DNA from: a virus
DNA length: 24,533 nucleotides
Strand: one strand, 5' to 3'
IMG/VR virus record: IMGVR_UViG_3300026457_000105
Location: 1-24,533 of that record
Positions 1 through 5,570 of this stretch are shown piece by piece. The position numbers and the translations under genes are program-made. Below the pieces are notes generated by a model. The model was not told where the DNA came from, searched no databases, and saw only the letters and a program-made list of their open reading frames with translations. How positions within the stretch are numbered: position 1 is the stretch's first letter; every line of letters begins with the position of its first letter.

Positions 1-325
1 CCATTTCCTTGTATTGCCAATCGTGGAAACTCTCAAAATCCTTTTCAGGTTCTTTTGGAAGTTCAATAGTTCCCTTTGGCAAGGAGAACGATACATTTAT
101 TTCGCCATTGTAGCGAGTGTGAGCAGACAAGTCCTCTGCCTTAGAGATTTGACCAAGTGCTAACTTAGCAATCTCTTTGTTATACTTTTCTTGTGCCTTT
201 GAGAACTTTTCCTCATTGACTTTCTGATTAGCCTTATCCTTTTGGAGTTGGGCTAGTTTAGTTTCAAGTGCCTTGATTACTTTGGTCGTAGCAATCTTGA
301 CATTTATGGCTTTGCCTCTTGACAT
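1..325 (-). CDS. Hypothetical coiled-coil phage protein (partial, C-terminus outside window)
   Basis: An open frame runs from an ATG at 325 leftward off the window edge. It begins MSRGKAINVKIATTKVIKAL and is open for 108 codons. Residues about 10-65 are rich in Lys, Glu, Gln and Ala with heptad-like spacing (KALETKLAQLQKDKANQKV), suggesting a coiled coil. The later part (YNGEINVSFSLPKGTIELP) looks like beta strands. A good RBS (AGAAAGGAAAA) lies just upstream, and a 17-bp-spacer promoter is at 361-389. I have an impression of similar short proteins in actinobacteriophages but know no function. Confidence 0.75.
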   Translation of the reverse strand, partial: MSRGKAINVKIATTKVIKALETKLAQLQKDKANQKVNEEKFSKAQEKYNKEIAKLALGQISKAEDLSAHTRYNGEINVSFSLPKGTIELPKEPEKDFESFHDWQYKEM

Positions 326-360
326 TGTTTTCCTTTCTGTTTGGTGTTTGGGCTTATCCT

Positions 361-389
361 ATACTAGCATTTTCTAGTAAAGAAATCAA
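361..389 (-). promoter_or_regulatory. Leftward promoter for the gene at 1-325
   Basis: Minus strand: -35 TTGATT at 384-389, 17-bp spacer ending in TGC, and -10 TAGTAT at 361-366. The TGCTAGTAT extended -10 is the same as in the rightward promoter at 6452-6480. Confidence 0.65.
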
Positions 390-438
390 GTGAGCAGTTT
401 AGCCTCCACTTGCTCAGGTGGCGTTAGCGTTTGCTAAA

Positions 439-609
439 TTAGTTGGATTTAGGTGTCCAAGTAGTCCAGCGTGTAGCACCCTCAACATCTAAGCGAACAC
501 GAACATTACCATTTGCCTGTGGCACGATTTCCTTGATAACGCCTGTCTGCTTTGACTTTTGGCTTGTGTAGGTATCTCCTACTTTGTATAGTGCTGTATT
601 TACTGCCAT
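439..609 (-). CDS. Small basic hypothetical protein (56 aa)
   Basis: The frame begins MAVNTALYKVGDTYTSQKSK and ends TRWTTWTPKSN. It is strand-rich and basic, with a KVGDTYTSQKS...TGVIKEIV...VRVRLDV pattern that resembles a small SH3-like barrel or nucleic-acid-binding fold. This is inference from composition. The RBS AAAGGAG lies 7-8 nt before the ATG, and a promoter is at 643-671. I remember similar short proteins in actinobacteriophage genomes but no assigned function. Confidence 0.75.
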   Translation of the reverse strand: MAVNTALYKVGDTYTSQKSKQTGVIKEIVPQANGNVRVRLDVEGATRWTTWTPKSN

Positions 610-642
610 TTGTTTTTCTCCTTTTGTTAGGTTGATGTATTT

Positions 643-671
643 ATTATTTCATTTATTTTTGGGCTTGTCAA
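643..671 (-). promoter_or_regulatory. Leftward promoter for the gene at 439-609
   Basis: Minus strand: -35 TTGACA at 666-671, 17-bp spacer ending TGA, and -10 AATAAT at 643-648. A CRP-like palindrome at 706-721 lies about 77 bp upstream of the inferred start of transcription. Confidence 0.7.
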
Positions 672-683
672 GTTATTTCCCCC

Positions 684-703
684 TAAAATCTCAAAATGTG
701 AGA
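684..703. repeat. Copy 1 of a 20-bp intergenic repeat with internal TCTCA/TGAGA dyad
   Basis: TAAAATCTCAAAATGTGAGA here differs by one base from the copy at 3635-3654. Each copy lies a few bases from a CRP-like palindrome and upstream of a leftward promoter. It is probably a regulator-binding site. Confidence 0.6.
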
Positions 704-705
704 TA

Positions 706-721
706 TGTGAGGTAAATCACT
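706..721. promoter_or_regulatory. CRP/GlxR-like operator site
   Basis: TGTGAGGTAAATCACT matches TGTGA-N6-TCACA at 9 of 10 defined positions. It overlaps the 3' end of the 22-aa membrane-peptide gene by five bases and lies upstream of the leftward promoter at 643-671. Confidence 0.55.
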
Positions 722-785
722 TTCTATGTCCCATGCCTGCGAAAAACAAGGCTAAGACTAATAGTGTTATTATTAATACTTCCAT
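717..785 (-). CDS. 22-aa membrane micro-peptide
   Basis: The frame reads MEVLIITLLVLALFFAGMGH plus RK. It is one hydrophobic helix of about 17 residues followed by a positive C-terminal tail, so probably a single-span inner-membrane peptide. Its reality is supported by the strong RBS (AGAAAGGAAAG, about 5 nt from the ATG) and a good dedicated promoter at 807-835. Function is unknown; possibilities include modulating a host membrane protein or holin-like action, both speculative. Confidence 0.55.
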   Translation of the reverse strand: MEVLIITLLVLALFFAGMGHRK

Positions 786-806
786 GCTTTCCTTTCTGTT
801 TTTGCC

Positions 807-835
807 ATTGTAGCATTTTTAGGGGTATTTGGCAA
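807..835 (-). promoter_or_regulatory. Leftward promoter for the 22-aa membrane peptide
   Basis: Minus strand: -35 TTGCCA at 830-835, 17-bp spacer ending TGC, and -10 TACAAT at 807-812. Confidence 0.65.
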
Positions 836-850
836 GTCCCCCTAGATCCC

Positions 851-1570
851 CTACTTTTTCTTAGCAGAGAAAACTATATTTGCTTTATTTTCAATACACA
901 ATCCACACGATACACACGCAGAGCCAGCGGTAGAAATAAGCGGAATAGCCTTTTTATTCTCAGGGCATTTAGCGCCTACTTTACCAATCATCTCTTTCAT
1001 GTCTGACTGTCCTATTGCAAAAGTATCTGCAAGGTATGCTAATTTAATTCCTTTATCTTTATTAAGATTAATAGCAATTTCTTTATTCTCACTATCAGTA
1101 GAAAAATAGAGAGATAGGTTTTCGATACCCTTTAGCATATCTGCAGCGGCAGCCACACGGGTATATACCCAAAACTTTATATCAGGATTATTTAGAATGA
1201 CATGCTTCCATGCGAATGCATATTCATCTGAAAAGAAATCGCCATCCCAATGGATACGGAATAGCATAGGTGCGTCTTTCTTTTCACAATCTTTTCTGAA
1301 ATCATTAATCATATCTGTGAGCAATGCTTCCATAGTGTCATGGTCTGCGTCTTTTAGTAATTCCCAGTTATGAAGTAATACTTCTCTTACTCCTTTATAT
1401 ACCCTTTCAAGTTTTCCTGCGTAGCAGACTTTGCTACATACAGAGGTTTCACCAGGGCATGAGTAAGCCTTTCCACTAGGCAATCCAAAAGTGTTGGCAA
1501 TTGTTGGGGTCTTTCCATTTTTCGATACAGCATTAGTTACCTTTCTGTCCATGCTTCTTTTTAGTTTCAT
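851..1570 (-). CDS. Gp88-like phage protein, Cys-rich (239 aa)
   Basis: The protein has the hallmark of the phage Gene product 88 family: a KTPTIANTFGLPSGKAYSCPG segment (residues about 20-40) followed by C45 and C49 in VCSKVCYAGKLE. A second cluster at the C-terminus has C219, C222 and C225 (CVSCGLC), plus an isolated Cys in KCPEN. The paired clusters suggest metal or Fe-S binding, but the family has no reaction that I can name with confidence. The centre contains FRIHWDGDFFSDEYAFAWK and KFWVYTRV, which look like barrel strands. The start overlaps the stop of the upstream 48-aa gene as ATGA, and a promoter at 1593-1621 lies inside that upstream gene. Confidence 0.85.
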   Translation of the reverse strand: MKLKRSMDRKVTNAVSKNGKTPTIANTFGLPSGKAYSCPGETSVCSKVCYAGKLERVYKGVREVLLHNWELLKDADHDTMEALLTDMINDFRKDCEKKDAPMLFRIHWDGDFFSDEYAFAWKHVILNNPDIKFWVYTRVAAAADMLKGIENLSLYFSTDSENKEIAINLNKDKGIKLAYLADTFAIGQSDMKEMIGKVGAKCPENKKAIPLISTAGSACVSCGLCIENKANIVFSAKKK

Positions 1571-1713
1571 GAGCGCCTTTCTTTCTTTTCTAATTCTAAC
1601 ATTTTTTTGCTACTTTGTCTAGTGTATTTTTTCTTATTTAATTTTGGGGAAGCAGCATTAGATCGCCTTAATTCCATTAAGCGTCTTAGGTCTTCACTAC
1701 TCTTTTTAAACAT
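1567..1713 (-). CDS. Basic 48-aa hypothetical protein, likely leaderless
   Basis: The frame begins MFKKSSEDLRRLMELRRSNA and ends EKKERRS. It is very rich in Lys and Arg and predicted helical, so it may bind nucleic acid. Its stop overlaps the start of the Gp88-like gene by 4 bp (ATGA). There is no RBS: the -10 (TAAACT, 1719-1724) ends only 5 bp before the ATG, so the mRNA would begin at the start codon. The ATGA overlap and promoter placement favour a real gene, but the length is short. Confidence 0.5.
   Translation of the reverse strand: MFKKSSEDLRRLMELRRSNAASPKLNKKKYTRQSSKKMLELEKKERRS
1593..1621 (-). promoter_or_regulatory. Leftward promoter for the Gp88-like gene
   Basis: Minus strand: -35 TAGACA at 1616-1621, 17-bp spacer ending TGT, and -10 TAGAAT at 1593-1598. 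It lies inside the 48-aa gene, giving the Gp88-like gene a second start of transcription. Confidence 0.6.
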
Positions 1714-1718
1714 AATCT

Positions 1719-1747
1719 AGTTTAACATTTTTAGGGGAAAAAATCAA
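1719..1747 (-). promoter_or_regulatory. Leftward promoter, leaderless start at 1713
   Basis: Minus strand: -35 TTGATT at 1742-1747, 17-bp spacer ending TGT, and -10 TAAACT at 1719-1724. The inferred transcription start coincides with the ATG at 1713. Two AAAACGGAC boxes lie upstream at 1764-1781. Confidence 0.55.
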
Positions 1748-1795
1748 ATCGTACTTAATTCACAAAACGGACAAAACGGACGGGTCGGGGGGTTT

Positions 1796-2029
1796 TTATT
1801 CAGTCTCTACAAAAACATACCATTTAACTTTATCATCTTCAGTTAAAAACAATTCTGTTTCATCACCAAAGTCATCAGATAAAATTAATTGATATCCTTC
1901 TTTTGTTTCATTAATTGAAACGACTGTCAATAAATTATCCTCTACCTCAATTAGATCTTCTTCCATTAATTGATTAGGAAAAAGATAATCAGCGAAGCGT
2001 AGTTCCATGTTTGTCATTGTAGCAGTCAT
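1796..2029 (-). CDS. Acidic hypothetical phage protein (77 aa)
   Basis: From the ATG at 2029 the protein begins MTATMTNMELRFADYLFPNQ and is strongly acidic toward the end (FGDETELFLTEDDK). I chose 2029 because it makes a 4-bp ATGA overlap with the gene before it; an in-frame ATG 15 bp earlier is possible. The pattern of a predicted strand-rich region (NLLTVVSINETKEGYQLIL) followed by FGDE resembles short actinophage proteins of unknown function. It is the last gene of the unit starting at 2790. Confidence 0.75.
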   Translation of the reverse strand: MTATMTNMELRFADYLFPNQLMEEDLIEVEDNLLTVVSINETKEGYQLILSDDFGDETELFLTEDDKVKWYVFVETE

Positions 2030-2235
2030 TTTATAGATACCCACCCATTTCTATAAAAAGTTTTGGTATACATTTTACCAATAGGGTCTGATAGGTTGTA
2101 AGTAGCATATTCTTTAGCATCGCCAAAGTCTACGCATTTATTCCAAGCATTTACAATTTCTAGTAAATCTGCGGTGCGTGTTGTTGATACAAGTTCTCCG
2201 TCATAGGAGATAGTTAGAGAATAGTTATATTCCAT
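2026..2235 (-). CDS. Hypothetical phage protein, YSLTISYDGELVSTTRT family (69 aa)
   Basis: The protein begins MEYNYSLTISYDGELVSTTR and continues with a helical segment LLEIVNAWNKCVDFGDAKEY and ATYNLSDPIGKMYTKTFYRNG. I recognise this pattern from short conserved actinobacteriophage proteins without known function. The start at 2235 is chosen over one 21 bp upstream because it sits right after the upstream stop (TAAAATG) with a GAGAGG RBS in the end of that gene. Confidence 0.8.
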   Translation of the reverse strand: MEYNYSLTISYDGELVSTTRTADLLEIVNAWNKCVDFGDAKEYATYNLSDPIGKMYTKTFYRNGWVSIK

Positions 2236-2236
2236 T

Positions 2237-2536
2237 TTAGTAGTCCTCTCTTTCAATAATCCAAGCGTCTAAGTGGTGATTAGAAATAATAGCATGGGCA
2301 GGTGCGCTAGTCAAACCTCTCCAAGATACGCCTTCAGGCAGGGGAATTTCTAAGTCCCATAGTCCTAAATCATTTACGGCGTCAATAGCCTCAATACAAG
2401 GTTGAACCATTGACTTAGGTACGGGTGGATAGTGATTAGCAGATAAGTGAATACCTATCTGAGTTTCTAAATCTAGGTGAATACCTAAATCCTCTAGTGT
2501 TCCGTCTGCCATTTCAGTAGCAAAATTACTTCCCAT
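2237..2536 (-). CDS. Conserved hypothetical phage protein, FATEMADGTLEDLG family (99 aa)
   Basis: The protein begins MGSNFATEMADGTLEDLGIH, then LSANHYPPVPKSMVQPCIEA and LPEGVSWRGLTSAPAHAIIS. This set of motifs is familiar from actinobacteriophage genomes; function unknown. The start at 2536 follows the upstream stop as TAAAATG with a GGAGG RBS inside the upstream gene's last codons, so an 11-residue upstream extension is rejected. The two genes are probably translationally coupled. Confidence 0.85.
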   Translation of the reverse strand: MGSNFATEMADGTLEDLGIHLDLETQIGIHLSANHYPPVPKSMVQPCIEAIDAVNDLGLWDLEIPLPEGVSWRGLTSAPAHAIISNHHLDAWIIEREDY

Positions 2537-2537
2537 T

Positions 2538-2762
2538 TTAGTTAGCCTCCATAGTTCCAAATATAGCAAGTTCAGGCTCAGTTAGCAAGCCGTTGTCCCA
2601 AATAACGTCTCCGTCTTGGTCTAAGATAATATCATAGAGATTACACTCACAACTTTCAGCGTCAAAGTAGTCCTCTCCATTTCCGTAGTAGTGATAACCT
2701 GTGCCATTACAAATATGGCAACTCTTTATTAGGCGTAGAGCCAATTCAAGTTTTTCTGTCAT
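2538..2762 (-). CDS. Small zinc-ribbon-like protein (74 aa)
   Basis: CHICNGTGYHYYGNGEDYF followed by ESCECN (residues about 15-40) forms a CxxC...CxC set like one half of a DnaJ-type zinc finger, so Zn binding is likely. The rest is acidic. The Cys module is clearly shared with the rightward 36-aa gene at 7126 (CxxCNGxG...G...DY...CEC). It is the first gene of a four-gene leftward unit with an AGAAAGGAAA RBS and a promoter at 2790-2818. Partner or target unknown. Confidence 0.8.
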   Translation of the reverse strand: MTEKLELALRLIKSCHICNGTGYHYYGNGEDYFDAESCECNLYDIILDQDGDVIWDNGLLTEPELAIFGTMEAN

Positions 2763-2789
2763 TAGTTTATTTCCTTTCTTTATAAATAA

Positions 2790-2818
2790 ATCCTATCATG
2801 GGGGACTGACAAAATCAA
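2790..2818 (-). promoter_or_regulatory. Leftward promoter with TGTCAG-type spacer
   Basis: Minus strand: -35 TTGATT at 2813-2818, spacer TTGTCAGTCCCCCATGA, and -10 TAGGAT at 2790-2795. It drives 2762 down to 1796 and belongs to the WTGTCAGT spacer family. Confidence 0.7.
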
Positions 2819-2832
2819 ATCCCCCACGCCTT

Positions 2833-3330
2833 TTACCATGAAGAAGTGTAGTAAAAGGACAATTTGGACATTTCAGGCAATTCAAGCACACGCTTCAGTT
2901 TCTTGATAGTGTCCTTGATATCTGCCCAATACCATTCATCGATATCATATGAGCCAAAGAAAAATCCTGGCTGTGGTGGCAATAGATTAGGGTCTTTATT
3001 GAATAGAGCCTGTTGGCAGGTAGTCAATAATTCTTTCAATTTCTCATGGGATACATAGTAATCACCGCAGTCATCTTCACCCTGTTGTACATTATCTACA
3101 AACCATTTGTGTATCTGATTAGCCTTGCGCCAATAAGCACAAGTTACATCTACATGAACGCCATAGATATCAGTAGCAACACCTGCCATTCCAGCAGTAT
3201 CTACAATATCATTCCAAAGTGGATTAATCACTTCAGGGCTGTCCATACTTATATCGTTATCACGATCAAGTTTATTCCAGTCAATTTTTTCCACATACTT
3301 TCTAGCGTGGAGATACATATCTAGTCCCAT
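2833..3330 (-). CDS. Conserved phage protein, MGLDMYL...YWRKANQIHKWF family (165 aa)
   Basis: The N-terminus MGLDMYLHARKY, the block CAYWRKANQIHKWFVDN (64-80), DDCGDYYV (86-93) and PGFFFGSYDIDEWYW (121-135) mark a widespread family of phage-encoded proteins of unknown function. It is soluble, with no signal peptide. It is the second gene of a unit, 16 bp after the gene at 3347-3562, with its own GAAGGAAAA RBS. No catalytic motif is recognised. Confidence 0.9.
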   Translation of the reverse strand: MGLDMYLHARKYVEKIDWNKLDRDNDISMDSPEVINPLWNDIVDTAGMAGVATDIYGVHVDVTCAYWRKANQIHKWFVDNVQQGEDDCGDYYVSHEKLKELLTTCQQALFNKDPNLLPPQPGFFFGSYDIDEWYWADIKDTIKKLKRVLELPEMSKLSFYYTSSW

Positions 3331-3346
3331 TTATTTTCCTTCTTTC

Positions 3347-3562
3347 TTAGTAGTCTGAAACTCTTACGGCAACTGTAGCCCACTCATCTTTTAGTGAGCC
3401 TGTTGGGCGATAGCGAATAGCAAAGTGTTCCCACCCTTCAGGTGGATAAGTGTCCTCACGCTTTTCAGCGAAGTTTATTATGCCACCATTGAAACGGCGG
3501 CGTAGTGAAGTAGGCGCATAGTATTGGTCTACTAGTAAATCAACAATAGAATAACCTCTCAT
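3347..3562 (-). CDS. Hypothetical protein, IRPTxSL family, copy A (71 aa)
   Basis: The protein begins MRGYSIVDLLVDQYYAPTSL and ends YRPTGSLKDEWATVAVRVSD plus Y. It is a paralog of the gene at 4513-4716: both share YSI..LLV, an AEK centre, (I/Y)RPT.SL and a terminal T.AV(R/K)VSD. No function known. An AGAAAGGAAAAAA RBS and a promoter at 3594-3622 make it first in its unit. Confidence 0.8.
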   Translation of the reverse strand: MRGYSIVDLLVDQYYAPTSLRRRFNGGIINFAEKREDTYPPEGWEHFAIRYRPTGSLKDEWATVAVRVSDY

Positions 3563-3593
3563 TGTTTTTTCCTTTCTTTATTTTCAGGCTTCC

Positions 3594-3622
3594 AGCCTAT
3601 CATTTTCTACTGACATTTTCAA
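3594..3622 (-). promoter_or_regulatory. Leftward promoter with TGTCAG spacer and ACGGCGTGTCG upstream box
   Basis: Minus strand: -35 TTGAAA at 3617-3622, spacer ATGTCAGTAGAAAATGA, and -10 TAGGCT at 3594-3599. The box ACGGCGTGTCG (minus strand, 3625-3635) sits 2 bp upstream of the -35, exactly as at the rightward promoter 6773-6801. Confidence 0.7.
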
Positions 3623-3634
3623 ATCGACACGCCG

Positions 3635-3654
3635 TAAAATCTCAAAATCTGAGA
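3635..3654. repeat. Copy 2 of the 20-bp intergenic repeat with TCTCA/TGAGA dyad
   Basis: TAAAATCTCAAAATCTGAGA, one mismatch to 684-703. It is placed between a leftward promoter and a CRP-like site, in the same order as copy 1. Confidence 0.6.
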
Positions 3655-3663
3655 AAATATTTT

Positions 3664-3679
3664 CGTGATTATAATCACA
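3664..3679. promoter_or_regulatory. CRP/GlxR-like operator site
   Basis: CGTGATTATAATCACA contains a perfect 14-bp palindrome (GTGATTATAATCAC) and matches TGTGA-N6-TCACA at 9 of 10 positions. It lies about 84 bp upstream of the inferred start from 3594-3622. Confidence 0.55.
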
Positions 3680-3691
3680 TTCCCCTTAAAG

Positions 3692-3708
3692 TTATCCACA
3701 TATCCACA
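3692..3708 (+). other. Two tandem DnaA-box-like 9-mers
   Basis: TTATCCACA (3692-3700) is the consensus DnaA box. ATATCCACA (3700-3708) overlaps it by one base and differs from consensus at one position. They lie in a non-coding gap with AT-rich flanks. A role in phage replication initiation or DnaA titration is possible; two boxes alone do not define an origin. Confidence 0.4.
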
Positions 3709-3767
3709 GGGTCGGGGCATTTAGTTGAAATTTCAAGCAGTTTTAAATCATGCTTAGGATCTGAAAA

Positions 3768-3869
3768 CTACAATCCGTTTTCTTTTATATCTTGAATCAT
3801 TAATCGCACAAGATAAATTGTTACAGTTAGCAAAGATAACTGAACGATAGTTGTTAGAAATCTACTCAT
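3768..3869 (-). CDS. 33-aa single-span membrane peptide
   Basis: The peptide is MSRFLTTIVQLSLLTVTIYL followed by VRLMIQDIKENGL. A hydrophobic helix (about residues 4-21) is flanked by Arg, with a charged C-terminal tail. Its ATG overlaps the stop of the upstream gene (ATGA), so it is likely translationally coupled as the last gene of the five-gene unit from 4716. Function unknown. Confidence 0.6.
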   Translation of the reverse strand: MSRFLTTIVQLSLLTVTIYLVRLMIQDIKENGL

Positions 3870-4057
3870 GCTGGAATTAATCCTAACTCATCAATGCCAC
3901 ACGCTTTTTCAAATCGTGCTTTATCAAATCGCTCATTATCAGAAGCAAAATATTGTGCGAATTCCTCTACTAAATCTTCAAAAACTGCTGGGTGAATTTC
4001 CTCTGAAAATCCACGCAGAATGTCTGAAGTTTTTACATAGTCTTTTCTAGTCATCAT
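3866..4057 (-). CDS. Conserved phage protein, MTRKDYV...FAQYF family (63 aa)
   Basis: MTRKDYVKTSDILRGF, then FEDLVEEFAQYFASDNERFD and FEKACG, is a pattern I recognise from many short phage proteins, all helical and acidic and of unknown function. It starts with tandem ATGs. The first (4057) overlaps the upstream stop as TAATG with a GAGGAGAA RBS inside the upstream gene; the second may also be used. Confidence 0.85.
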   Translation of the reverse strand: MMTRKDYVKTSDILRGFSEEIHPAVFEDLVEEFAQYFASDNERFDKARFEKACGIDELGLIPA

Positions 4058-4314
4058 TAGTTATTCTCCTCATCTAATAGAATGAAAGCATGAGTGCCAC
4101 CATCATTTACACGCTCTAATTCTGCGAGTAATTCGTTACGAGTAAATTTAGAAGCGTTACCTATGATTTCTGTAACTGCTTGAATGTTCATGTCGTTGAT
4201 AACCTGAACGGGTAGCATAGCAATTCTGCCTGCGAATGGTGAATCATTATGTATGCGAGAAATAAATTTCACGCCATTAGTAGTGAATGGATAGTCTGTA
4301 TAAGTTGTGTTCAT
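4057..4314 (-). CDS. Hypothetical phage protein (85 aa)
   Basis: From 4314 the protein begins MNTTYTDYPFTTNGVKFISR and ends HAFILLDEENN. An N-terminal strand-like part is followed by a helical part (FTRNELLAELERV). The start at 4314 overlaps the upstream stop (TAATG) with AAAGGAAAA before it; an upstream 16-residue extension into the previous gene is rejected. Function unknown. Confidence 0.8.
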   Translation of the reverse strand: MNTTYTDYPFTTNGVKFISRIHNDSPFAGRIAMLPVQVINDMNIQAVTEIIGNASKFTRNELLAELERVNDGGTHAFILLDEENN

Positions 4315-4496
4315 TATTTTAGTTTTCCTTTCAGAGTTCCTCTTACGCCAAGTAGGTCGCAAGAAATTTTTACAGAGATACCTTGTGGTAATTGTTCAGG
4401 GTAAGTAGAAATAAATTGTGCTACTGCGCCTTTAGAGGGAAGTGTGATAGTTTTTACTGAACCATTGAAGGTTTCAATTTTTACAGGATAGTTCAT
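4314..4496 (-). CDS. Hypothetical protein, SCDLLGVRGTLKG family, copy A (60 aa)
   Basis: The protein begins MNYPVKIETFNGSVKTITLP and ends KISCDLLGVRGTLKGKLK. It shares length and layout with the rightward gene at 7348 (KITCDILGIDGYLQG), so the two are paralogs on opposite strands. The 50-aa product at 6958 has the same opening layout (KIET...NG...T..L..PS). Its own RBS AAGGAAAAC precedes the ATG. Function unknown. Confidence 0.8.
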   Translation of the reverse strand: MNYPVKIETFNGSVKTITLPSKGAVAQFISTYPEQLPQGISVKISCDLLGVRGTLKGKLK

Positions 4497-4512
4497 TGTT
4501 AGTTTTCCTTTC

Positions 4513-4716
4513 TTAGTCTGAAACTTTTACAGCGAGAGTGCGATAAGTATTACGCAGAGAATTAGTAGGGCGAATTTCTACAAGATAACTTTCGCAATTC
4601 TCATACCATACAGCGTGAGGGTGCTTTTCAGCATTTACAATTTCTCCCACTACTGAGCGAGAGCGATAAGTTTTTCCTACAAGTAGATTTTCTATTGAAT
4701 AGACATTTGCGGACAT
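4513..4716 (-). CDS. Hypothetical protein, IRPTxSL family, copy B (67 aa)
   Basis: The protein begins MSANVYSIENLLVGKTYRSR and ends VEIRPTNSLRNTYRTLAVKV plus SD. It is a paralog of 3347-3562. It is first in a five-gene leftward unit (4716 to 3768), with an AAAGGGGAAC RBS and a promoter at 4758-4786. Function unknown. Confidence 0.8.
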   Translation of the reverse strand: MSANVYSIENLLVGKTYRSRSVVGEIVNAEKHPHAVWYENCESYLVEIRPTNSLRNTYRTLAVKVSD

Positions 4717-4757
4717 TTAGTTCCCCTTTCAAGAGACTTTCATTTTCTTACTCTGTA

Positions 4758-4786
4758 AGTTTAGCATTTATCAGCGACAAAATCAA
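4758..4786 (-). promoter_or_regulatory. Leftward promoter for the unit 4716-3768
   Basis: Minus strand: -35 TTGATT at 4781-4786, spacer TTGTCGCTGATAAATGC (a variant of the TGTCAG spacer), and -10 TAAACT at 4758-4763. Confidence 0.65.
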
Positions 4787-4822
4787 ATCCAAAATGCTAT
4801 CAAAACGGACATTTTGAAAAAA

Positions 4823-4838
4823 TGAGAGATTTATCACA
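4823..4838. promoter_or_regulatory. CRP/GlxR-like operator site
   Basis: TGAGAGATTTATCACA matches TGTGA-N6-TCACA at 9 of 10 positions. It lies about 79 bp upstream of the inferred start from 4758-4786, with an AAAACGGACA box at 4802-4811. Confidence 0.5.
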
Positions 4839-4859
4839 TCTTACGTAAGGTGCGACACG

Positions 4860-4874
4860 CCCGAATGCGTCGGG
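4860..4874 (-). terminator. Short GC hairpin after the unit 5493-4901
   Basis: CCCGA, 5-nt loop, TCGGG. It lies about 26 bp past the stop at 4901 in the leftward direction. There is no T-tract in that direction, so termination is uncertain. Confidence 0.35.
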
Positions 4875-4900
4875 GCATTTTTATGCAGTGCTATGAATTT

Positions 4901-4987
4901 TTATTCATCAATCTCATCTAGCAATTCCAAAAGAATTGGTTCTAATTCTTTTGCAGCGAGATCTAATTTTTCTTGTAGCGTTTTCAA
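4901..4987 (-). CDS. 28-aa acidic helical peptide with TTG start
   Basis: MKTLQEKLDLAAKELEPILL then ELLDEIDE (TTG start). It is leucine/glutamate-rich and amphipathic, probably one helix or a coiled coil. The start is supported by an AAAAGGAG RBS about 7 nt upstream and by a TTGA overlap with the preceding stop. Last gene of its unit. Function unknown. Confidence 0.5.
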   Translation of the reverse strand: MKTLQEKLDLAAKELEPILLELLDEIDE

Positions 4988-5100
4988 TTGTAACTCCTTT
5001 TACATTCTGAGCAAACAAAATTAATTTTGCAATAGCAACCTACTGCAAGTAGATTATCATTCTGATAGTCATAGTAGTCATCATAGAAATCTTTTTTCAT
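4984..5100 (-). CDS. 38-aa Tyr/Asp-rich peptide with CxC and CxxC
   Basis: MKKDFYDDYYDYQNDNLLAV then GCYCKINFVCSECKRSYN. An acidic aromatic N-terminus is followed by a Cys module CYC...CSEC, suggesting a minimal zinc knuckle. The RBS GAAAGGATAA precedes the ATG, and the stop overlaps the TTG of the next gene by 4 bp. Function unknown. Confidence 0.6.
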   Translation of the reverse strand: MKKDFYDDYYDYQNDNLLAVGCYCKINFVCSECKRSYN

Positions 5101-5104
5101 TTAT

Positions 5105-5260
5105 TTATCCTTTCACGCAGCATGAACAATGGGTAGGTAGAGAGAATAAGTACTTTAGCAAAGCCTTACGCTCAGACATAGAAATTTCAGGGTGATAGTT
5201 TTTTACACCACCATGCTGATATTCATATACGATTTTATCTAGTGTATTTTGAGATAACAT
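5105..5260 (-). CDS. 51-aa hypothetical protein with C-terminal CxCC
   Basis: MLSQNTLDKIVYEYQHGGVK, then a helical SMSERKALLKYLFSLPTHCS and CCVKG. The start overlaps the upstream stop (TAATG). The end (THCSCCVKG) may contribute to metal binding. Function unknown. Confidence 0.65.
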   Translation of the reverse strand: MLSQNTLDKIVYEYQHGGVKNYHPEISMSERKALLKYLFSLPTHCSCCVKG

Positions 5261-5493
5261 TAGGCATACACTCCTTTCGCAATTAGAGAGTCTAACTTAG
5301 CAGATAGTTCATCTGCTTCATCTGAAACCCATTCAGAGATTTCATAGGTAGTCATGAATTCAGCAAGAGTCATTAGACCCTTGTATTCATTACAAGATAC
5401 GCAGAAATTTTCATTAGCGTATTGTGAGCAGAAGCAACATACGATTTTATTAGCGTATGAAGCAGGTAAAGTGTTTATTGTATAGTGAGTCAT
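5260..5493 (-). CDS. Small zinc-ribbon protein (77 aa)
   Basis: The N-terminal half has CCFCSQYANENFCVSCNEYKG (about residues 19-39): two CxxC pairs separated by 8 residues, typical of a zinc ribbon. The C-terminal half is an acidic helix (SEWVSDEADELSAKLDSLIA). It is first in a four-gene unit with an AAAGGAG RBS and a promoter at 5542-5570. A DNA- or protein-binding adapter is plausible but inferred. Confidence 0.8.
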   Translation of the reverse strand: MTHYTINTLPASYANKIVCCFCSQYANENFCVSCNEYKGLMTLAEFMTTYEISEWVSDEADELSAKLDSLIAKGVYA

Positions 5494-5541
5494 TTTGACT
5501 CCTTTCTTTGAGATAACCTTTATCTCATCTTGATAGTATCT

Positions 5542-5570
5542 ATCCTAACATAGACCACTGACATTCTACT
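5542..5570 (-). promoter_or_regulatory. Leftward promoter with TGTCAG spacer for the unit 5493-4901
   Basis: Minus strand: spacer ATGTCAGTGGTCTATGT and -10 TAGGAT at 5542-5547. The -35 position (5565-5570, AGTAGA) is poor, so the spacer motif or an activator may replace it. Confidence 0.6.

Noticed and set aside
764-1006. 80-aa plus-strand frame
   Set aside because: It lies antisense to the Gp88-like gene and its upstream control region, has no promoter or RBS, and its composition is not protein-like.
3562-3795. 77-aa plus-strand frame in the early gap
   Set aside because: It covers a promoter, the CRP-like site and the DnaA boxes, and has no RBS or promoter on that strand.
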